A stretch of DNA of 64,000 nt from Paenibacillus rhizovicinus (lineage in GTDB: Bacteria; Bacillota; Bacilli; Paenibacillales; Paenibacillaceae): assembly GCF_010365285.1 (NCBI RefSeq), contig NZ_CP048286.1:1040001-1104000 (forward strand). Direction: 5' to 3'. Every line of letters starts with the position of its first letter. Positions within the stretch are counted from its first letter, which is position 1. Shown piece by piece: positions 59,671 to 64,000 of this stretch. A program made the translations under genes and the position numbers. Below the pieces are notes generated by a model. That model made no database searches. It saw only the letters and a program-made list of their open reading frames with translations, and was not told the DNA's origin.

Positions 59671-61041
59671 CTATTCCTGCGAGAATTCTTCAGGGTTATT
59701 GATGTCGTGTTCCTCGAGGAATTTGATATCGAAATTACCCTTGACGAACTTCGGATGGTTCAGCAGTTTCAAGTGAAACGGGATCGTCGTACGGATACCA
59801 TCGATCGCGAACTCCGAAAGCGCGCGTTTCATTCGGGCGATGGCGTCTTCGCGCGTCGCTCCCCAAACGATCAGCTTGGCGATCATAGAATCATAGTGCG
59901 GCGAAATCTTATAGCCGGGATAAGCGCCGCTGTCGACGCGTACGCCCAAGCCGCCCGGAGGCAGATAGAACGAGATTTCGCCAGGCGATGGCATGAAACC
60001 ACGCTCGGAGTCCTCGGCATTGATCCGGCACTCCATGGCCCAGCCGTTGATCTTGAGATCGTCCTGCGTGAAGGACAATGGATTGCCCTCGGCCACGGAG
60101 ATCATTTCTTTGATCAAATCAACGTTCGTGATCATTTCGGTGACGGGATGTTCAACTTGAATCCGCGTGTTCATTTCCATGAAGTAGAAATTCCCGTCCG
60201 GACCGAGCAGAAACTCAAGCGTGCCGGCTCCCGAATAGTTCACGGCTTGCGCGGCGCGCACCGCCGCTTGACCCATGCGTTCGCGGAGCGCGGGGCTCAG
60301 TACCGGGCAAGGCGCTTCTTCGACGAGCTTCTGACGCCGGCGCTGAATCGAGCAATCGCGTTCGAACAGATGCACCGCATTGCCATGCTTGTCGGCCATA
60401 ATTTGAATTTCGACGTGCTTCATGCCTGTCAAATATTTCTCCAAATATACGCCGGCATTGCCGAATGCCTTCTGTGCCTCTTGCTGTGCCGTCGTAATCT
60501 GGGATACGAGCGATTCTTCGTTCTCGGCGATCCGGATTCCTTTGCCGCCGCCGCCGGCTGTCGCTTTGATGATGACCGGGTAACCGATTTCGCGGGCGAC
60601 GCGAATCGCATCGTCCATATCCTCGACCAAACCGTCGGAGCCTGGAATGATCGGCACGTCGGCTTCCTTCATCGTCAATTTCGCAACCGATTTATCGCCC
60701 ATTTTGCTAATGGCTTGCGGGGACGGACCGATGAAGGTCACGCCGCATGATTCGCAGATTTCCGCGAAGTCGGCGTTCTCTGCCAAGAAGCCATAGCCTG
60801 GGTGGATGGCGTCGCAATTCGTAAGCGTCGCAACGCTCATGATGCTCGTCAAGTTCAAATAACTGTCCTTGGATGCGACAGGACCGATGCAATACGCCTC
60901 GTCCGCCAAGCGGACGTGAAGCGATTCGCGGTCAGCCGTAGAATATACGGCTACCGTCTCAATACCGATTTCGCGACAAGCGCGGATAATCCGAACGGCG
61001 ATTTCGCCGCGGTTAGCAATCAAAATTTTATTGAATTTCAC
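59671..61041 (-). CDS. accC: Biotin carboxylase subunit of acetyl-CoA carboxylase
   Basis: AccC carboxylates biotin on AccB with ATP and bicarbonate. The 456-residue protein begins [21 protein letters not shown] and has the ATP-grasp Gly-rich loop [16 protein letters not shown], the catalytic Glu/Arg region [18 protein letters not shown] and the biotin carboxylase C-terminal domain. The start is GTG 61041 after GAGGAG. It is 50 bases after accB, as usual. Carboxyltransferase genes (accA, accD) are not in the window. Confidence 0.97.
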   Translation of the reverse strand: MKFNKILIANRGEIAVRIIRACREIGIETVAVYSTADRESLHVRLADEAYCIGPVASKDSYLNLTSIMSVATLTNCDAIHPGYGFLAENADFAEICESCGVTFIGPSPQAISKMGDKSVAKLTMKEADVPIIPGSDGLVEDMDDAIRVAREIGYPVIIKATAGGGGKGIRIAENEESLVSQITTAQQEAQKAFGNAGVYLEKYLTGMKHVEIQIMADKHGNAVHLFERDCSIQRRRQKLVEEAPCPVLSPALRERMGQAAVRAAQAVNYSGAGTLEFLLGPDGNFYFMEMNTRIQVEHPVTEMITNVDLIKEMISVAEGNPLSFTQDDLKINGWAMECRINAEDSERGFMPSPGEISFYLPPGGLGVRVDSGAYPGYKISPHYDSMIAKLIVWGATREDAIARMKRALSEFAIDGIRTTIPFHLKLLNHPKFVKGNFDIKFLEEHDINNPEEFSQE

Positions 61042-61091
61042 GGTTAAACTCCTCTCGTGTCCGTTGTTTCCGGTTCGTTCCGATGTCGAAC

Positions 61092-61583
61092 TTATTCCGG
61101 TTTCACAAGGAACAACGGCTGTCCGAACTCGACCAGTTGTCCGTTCTCGACGAGAATTTCGACGATCTCGCCGCGCACTTCCGCTTCGAGCTCATTCATC
61201 AATTTCATGGCCTCGAGGATACATACGATCGACTTGTCGTTAATGCGGTCGCCGACGTTAACGAACGGCGCCTTGTCCGGCGAGGAAGCGCGGTAGAACG
61301 TGCCGACCATTGGCGAAACGATCTGGTGGTAATTGTTCTGCGGGGCCGCCTGCGGTGCGGGCGCTGCCGTTCCCGGCTGGCTTGCAGCATGCGCCTCTGC
61401 CTGTGGTTGGAGGGCCTGCGTATATGTAGGAACGAATGGCGCGGCTTGCTGAATGTTCACGACTTCGGCTTTGCCTGGTTTGCGGATCATGAGACGGGCG
61501 CCGTCGTTTTCAATTTCGAGTTCATGGACGGAAGTCCCGTCAACCAGCTTGATCAATTCTTTAATCTCGCTCAGTTTAAACAT
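61092..61583 (-). CDS. accB: Biotin carboxyl carrier protein of acetyl-CoA carboxylase
   Basis: AccB carries biotin between the carboxylase and carboxyltransferase. The 163-residue protein has an N-terminal segment ([21 protein letters not shown]), an Ala/Pro-rich linker (residues 55-85) and the biotinyl domain with Lys127 in [11 protein letters not shown] start it at ATG 61583, with TTAGGAG nine bases before; the open frame extends 57 codons upstream through the leader but is not coding. Promoter at 61806-61840. Confidence 0.96.
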   Translation of the reverse strand: MFKLSEIKELIKLVDGTSVHELEIENDGARLMIRKPGKAEVVNIQQAAPFVPTYTQALQPQAEAHAASQPGTAAPAPQAAPQNNYHQIVSPMVGTFYRASSPDKAPFVNVGDRINDKSIVCILEAMKLMNELEAEVRGEIVEILVENGQLVEFGQPLFLVKPE

Positions 61584-61805
61584 CGTTTCACTCCTAAAAG
61601 TTTTTGCATCCTCATTGCGGATGCTTCCTGATTGTCTGATTGTAAGCGCTGTTCGCAGCAGCGGGAATGCGCCGCAAACATGTTGAGACGGCTCTCGCCG
61701 TTCTAAAGAGGCGTGGTAAGTTTCTTCCCATCGATAAGAAGTAAAGTATAGCAAATAAGGATGCTTTTGCTTATATTTTTACCAAACCTGCGCATAGCAG
61801 AACTT

Positions 61806-61840
61806 ATTATAGCATAAATACGCCAGAACACGAACACCCT
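61806..61840 (-). promoter_or_regulatory. Extended -10 promoter for accB-accC
   Basis: On the minus strand TGCTATAAT (61814-61806) is an extended -10; the -35 position reads TTCGTG and is weak. The transcript would have a leader of about 215 bases with a GCATCC/GGATGC hairpin at 61606-61624, close to the ribosome site. Nothing else is seen in the gap 61584-61939. Confidence 0.6.
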
Positions 61841-61939
61841 TTTTGAAGCTTCGGTAAAGTGACGGAGCGGATGACGCCTTTCTATTATCGGTATAACGCG
61901 ATACGGCGCGATAAAGTCATCCCCCTTCGTCCAAGTTGG

Positions 61940-61977
61940 AAAAAAGCCCCTGGGCCGCAAAATCCGGCTTCGGGGCC
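61940..61977 (-). terminator. Intrinsic terminator of the spoIIIA operon
   Basis: On the minus strand GCCCC pairs with GGGGC and an inner GCCG/CGGC stem, followed by TTTTTT. It begins nine bases past the spoIIIAH stop. Confidence 0.85.
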
Positions 61978-61985
61978 CGCTTGGC

Positions 61986-62750
61986 TTACTTCACGTACTG
62001 TACGGTCAATTGATCAGGCGTCAAGCCCAGCTCATCGATGGCCTTCGTCAAGATGCTGTCCGCTTGCGTCCGTTCGAGCTTGTCGCTTTGCACGACAATT
62101 TTGTAGTGGTCGCCGGCATCCGGCACGACGGCCGCGTTGCCGAATTGTTTGGACAGTTCCTCTTCAAGCCCCGTAATCTTCGTGTTCTTGTCTTCGAGCA
62201 GGTTCAGTTCGTCCATGGAGCGCGCCGCGTCTTTCTCGCTCAGCTTCGTATCGGACACTTCGCCCATCAGCTTATTGTATTGGTCGAAGTACGTCGATTC
62301 GCGCTGTTCTTGGAGTTGGCTGAACACGCTTGTAGCCAAGCCGCCGACGGATTCGACTTCCTTCAAGATGTCCTCGTCCGACATGGCGCCGTTCGCGCTG
62401 CTGTCCGCCGTGCTCGTGCCATCCTTCGGCGCGCTGCCGTTGTCGGCTGCGGATGCGCTGTTGTTGTCGGCTGCAGCCGAGCTCTTATCCGTTGTACTAT
62501 TCGCTGCGTTATCCGCCGTGCTGTCTGCTTCGTTGCCCGTCACTTCGTTCGCGACGATGCCGTTGTCGGCGTTCGCCGTGCCGGAAGCTTCGGTCGCATC
62601 GCTCTTATCGCCTTGCTGCTGCGTACCGTCCGTCGTCACGATATCGTTCGTCGGCGTGCTGACATCCTCCGTGAACAAATAGTACGCCGAGAGGATCACC
62701 ATCAAGCTGAGCATCGACACGAGCCAAATCGTTTGCCTTTTGTTGTTCAT
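61986..62750 (-). CDS. spoIIIAH: Stage III sporulation protein AH
   Basis: SpoIIIAH is the mother-cell half of the SpoIIQ-SpoIIIAH channel joining mother cell and forespore. The 254-residue protein has one N-terminal membrane segment (IWLVSMLSLMVILSAYYLF), then a long low-complexity linker rich in Ala, Asp, Asn and Ser (residues 30-120), and a C-terminal ring-building domain of the EscJ/YscJ-like type (FDQYNKLMGEVSDTKLSEKDAAR, ending LTPDQLTVQYVK). The linker is longer than in B. subtilis (218 residues total). The ATG follows GGGAGG. Last gene of spoIIIA. Confidence 0.95.
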   Translation of the reverse strand: MNNKRQTIWLVSMLSLMVILSAYYLFTEDVSTPTNDIVTTDGTQQQGDKSDATEASGTANADNGIVANEVTGNEADSTADNAANSTTDKSSAAADNNSASAADNGSAPKDGTSTADSSANGAMSDEDILKEVESVGGLATSVFSQLQEQRESTYFDQYNKLMGEVSDTKLSEKDAARSMDELNLLEDKNTKITGLEEELSKQFGNAAVVPDAGDHYKIVVQSDKLERTQADSILTKAIDELGLTPDQLTVQYVK

Positions 62751-62788
62751 TCTTTACTGCCTCCCTTTTCATTATCCCAATTGGTTTA

Positions 62789-63445
62789 TTATTGCTGCTT
62801 GCGGGGAATAACCGAAATCCGGTTGACCGCAACGTTGAGACCCTTCTCGACGGCATCGATAATCAGCCTTCGGACCGTTCCGTTCTCCGCGCCCTGCGCG
62901 ACGATCAGCACGCCTCTGATTTTCGGCTGAATCCGTTTCGTAATGATCGGGGCGTTCCCCCCGGATGTATCGTAAAGGACGACTTGACCCTTTTTCGTGA
63001 TCGAAGTGATGCTTCGTTTACCGCCGCTCTTGTCCGTTTCGTTCGTAATTTGCTGCGTTTCTTCCTCGTTCAGCTGTACGACCACTTCTTCCGTGGAATC
63101 CACAGTCACCAGCACCTCCACCGGGCCGACACCGACGATGGTTTCCAAAATCTCTTTCAGCCGGCTTTCCAGCGGCTGCTCGATCGCATCGAAGGAGGAG
63201 CTGTCGGATTTGTTGCCGCCTCCGCCAAATGCCGGTTGATCCTGAGGCTCGCCTGGCTGCGTCTGAGCCTGCTGATCCGCCTGCGATGTCGGCACCTTCT
63301 GAAACGAAAGAAACGTATTCATCAGCATCAGCACCGCTCCAATAATTCCGATGATGAGCAGCCAGCGAAACGAGCGCCCCCGCTTCGGTTCTCCCTTCCC
63401 TTTGCCGATGATCGTCGACTCCAGCCCGTCCAGCCATTTGGCCAA
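62789..63445 (-). CDS. spoIIIAG: Stage III sporulation protein AG
   Basis: SpoIIIAG forms a large ring in the intermembrane space as part of the same feeding-tube complex. The 218-residue protein has a short N-terminus (AKWLDGLESTIIGKGKGEPKRG), a membrane segment (WLLIIGIIGAVLMLMNTFLSF), a Gln/Pro/Gly-rich linker and the ring domain with LESRLKEILETIVGVGPVEVLVTV and IRGVLIVAQGAENGTVRR. The start is TTG 63445, eight bases after GGGGAG. It is 18 bases after spoIIIAF. Confidence 0.95.
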   Translation of the reverse strand: MAKWLDGLESTIIGKGKGEPKRGRSFRWLLIIGIIGAVLMLMNTFLSFQKVPTSQADQQAQTQPGEPQDQPAFGGGGNKSDSSSFDAIEQPLESRLKEILETIVGVGPVEVLVTVDSTEEVVVQLNEEETQQITNETDKSGGKRSITSITKKGQVVLYDTSGGNAPIITKRIQPKIRGVLIVAQGAENGTVRRLIIDAVEKGLNVAVNRISVIPRKQQ

Positions 63446-63463
63446 AATCGTTCTCCCCTTTCC

Positions 63464-64000
63464 CTATTGAGCGGACGCCTCTGCCGGCACCTGCTCCAGC
63501 ACTTCGACGATGGCCGGATTGACGGACCAGCCTTCGCGCAGCACCGATTTCACCGCCGCTGCGATCGTACCGGAGGCGAGCCTTACTTCCGCGGCCTTGT
63601 CTTCCGGGGAAGACGCGCCGGATGTCGAATCGACATTCACTTGCACAGCCTGCACTTCTTCAACCGGCTGACCTGTATATTCGCCGCTGCCATCCGCGGA
63701 AGTTTCGGTATTCTGCTGCTGTTCGTCATTAGTCGTATCCGGCTGCGGCAGCCGTGCCGGAGCCAGCGTTACGCTGACACTGCCGATCTGCGCCGGCTGC
63801 CCTTTCCGGTCGACTTTCATCGTGACGGCCACGGAAGCTGCTTGGAGGCCGGTCGACTGTTCGATGCCCGCTTTCATCTCCGCTTCGATCTGCCGCTGCG
63901 CCAGGGCGGAAGCCGACGCCGCTTCTTTCTTCTTCAGCGCCGCCGCATCCTGTTGAATGTCTTCCAGCGTCGGCATATGCAGGCTCTTGGCCGGATCGGC
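63464..64000 (-). CDS. spoIIIAF: Stage III sporulation protein AF, C-terminal part
   Basis: The last 178 codons of a frame that enters from the right edge. The visible part is a helical stretch (LEDIQQDAAALKKKEAASASA) followed by an RCK-like soluble domain (IEAEMKAGIEQSTGLQAASVAVTM) and an acidic linker, ending in VKSVLREGWSVNPAIVEVLEQ. This agrees with the cytoplasmic or intermembrane domain of SpoIIIAF, the gene expected before spoIIIAG; its membrane segments would lie beyond the window. Recognition depends partly on position. Confidence 0.82.
   Translation of the reverse strand, partial: ADPAKSLHMPTLEDIQQDAAALKKKEAASASALAQRQIEAEMKAGIEQSTGLQAASVAVTMKVDRKGQPAQIGSVSVTLAPARLPQPDTTNDEQQQNTETSADGSGEYTGQPVEEVQAVQVNVDSTSGASSPEDKAAEVRLASGTIAAAVKSVLREGWSVNPAIVEVLEQVPAEASAQ

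Noticed and set aside
61630..61660. CcpA cre site in the accB leader (TTGTAAGCGCTGTTC)
   Set aside because: It lacks the required C near the right end and lies far downstream of the promoter; likely chance.
61703..61960. 85-codon minus-strand frame between spoIIIAH and accB
   Set aside because: It begins in the spoIIIA terminator and spans the accB promoter; the composition is not protein-like and no ribosome site precedes it.

Overview
The window is a 64 kb chromosomal segment from an endospore-forming member of the Bacillales, most likely Paenibacillaceae (Paenibacillus, Cohnella or a relative). Evidence: moderately GC-rich codons, sporulation genes throughout (spo0A, spoIIA/sigF, spoIIIA, spoIIM, spoIVB, spoVA, spmAB, dacB, dacF), strong AGGAGG ribosome sites, frequent TTG starts, and gene order largely collinear with the spoIIIA-to-res stretch of Bacillus subtilis. 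Nearly every gene lies on the minus strand, so transcription runs from 64000 towards 1. The plus-strand exceptions are a subtilisin-like protease (28225), an mciZ-like gene (32889), a prli42-like miniprotein (34423) and yqzF (40551). I saw no tRNA, rRNA, IS element, prophage or CRISPR array. Layout in transcription order: (i) 64000-61986, end of the spoIIIA operon (AF partial, AG, AH) with a terminator. (ii) 61583-53796, accB-accC-asp23, then amaP/DUF2273, then nusB-folD-xseA-xseB-ispA-dxs. (iii) 51876-45586, tlyA, a small membrane protein, argR, recN, spoIVB and spo0A; the spo0A leader has three 0A boxes and a sigma-H promoter. (iv) 45431-40941, an accessory block absent from the same place in B. 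subtilis: a phosphotransferase-HAD pair, an MFS permease, an ECF sigma factor and a ClpP. (v) 40844-34524, yqzF and a branched-chain 2-oxoacid dehydrogenase cluster (lpdV, bkdAA, bkdAB, bkdB) followed by lipB; the ptb-bcd-buk-bkdR genes that accompany it in B. subtilis are missing. (vi) 34521-26398, prli42, an M20 peptidase, mciZ, nudF, endonuclease Q, spoIIM, fur, a subtilase, ald and yqzK. (vii) 26247-20019, xerD, deoB, punA, a Spo0E-like phosphatase, pdp and dacF. (viii) 19793-13186, spoIIAA-spoIIAB-sigF, then spoVAA-spoVAB-spoVAF as a separate unit lacking spoVAC/AD/AE, then lysA and ppiB. (ix) 13084-7397, an FMN-riboswitch-controlled ribD-ribE-ribBA-ribH operon and scpA-scpB. (x) 7386-1, ytfI-ytfJ, dacB-spmA-spmB, rluB and resA-resB-resC (partial). 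The genes combine the sporulation decision (Spo0A, a Spo0E-like phosphatase, sigma-F control), engulfment and cortex assembly, spore-to-vegetative metabolism, fatty-acid precursor supply (accBC, bkd, lipB) and cytochrome c maturation. No wholly unknown multigene system stands out. The most interesting signals are regulatory: a FapR-like palindrome over a promoter element of bkdAA, three phased TTGTnACAA palindromes before the spo0E-like gene, a riboflavin terminator whose 3' arm carries the ribD ribosome site, and sporulation-sigma promoters that can be read directly from the sequence.
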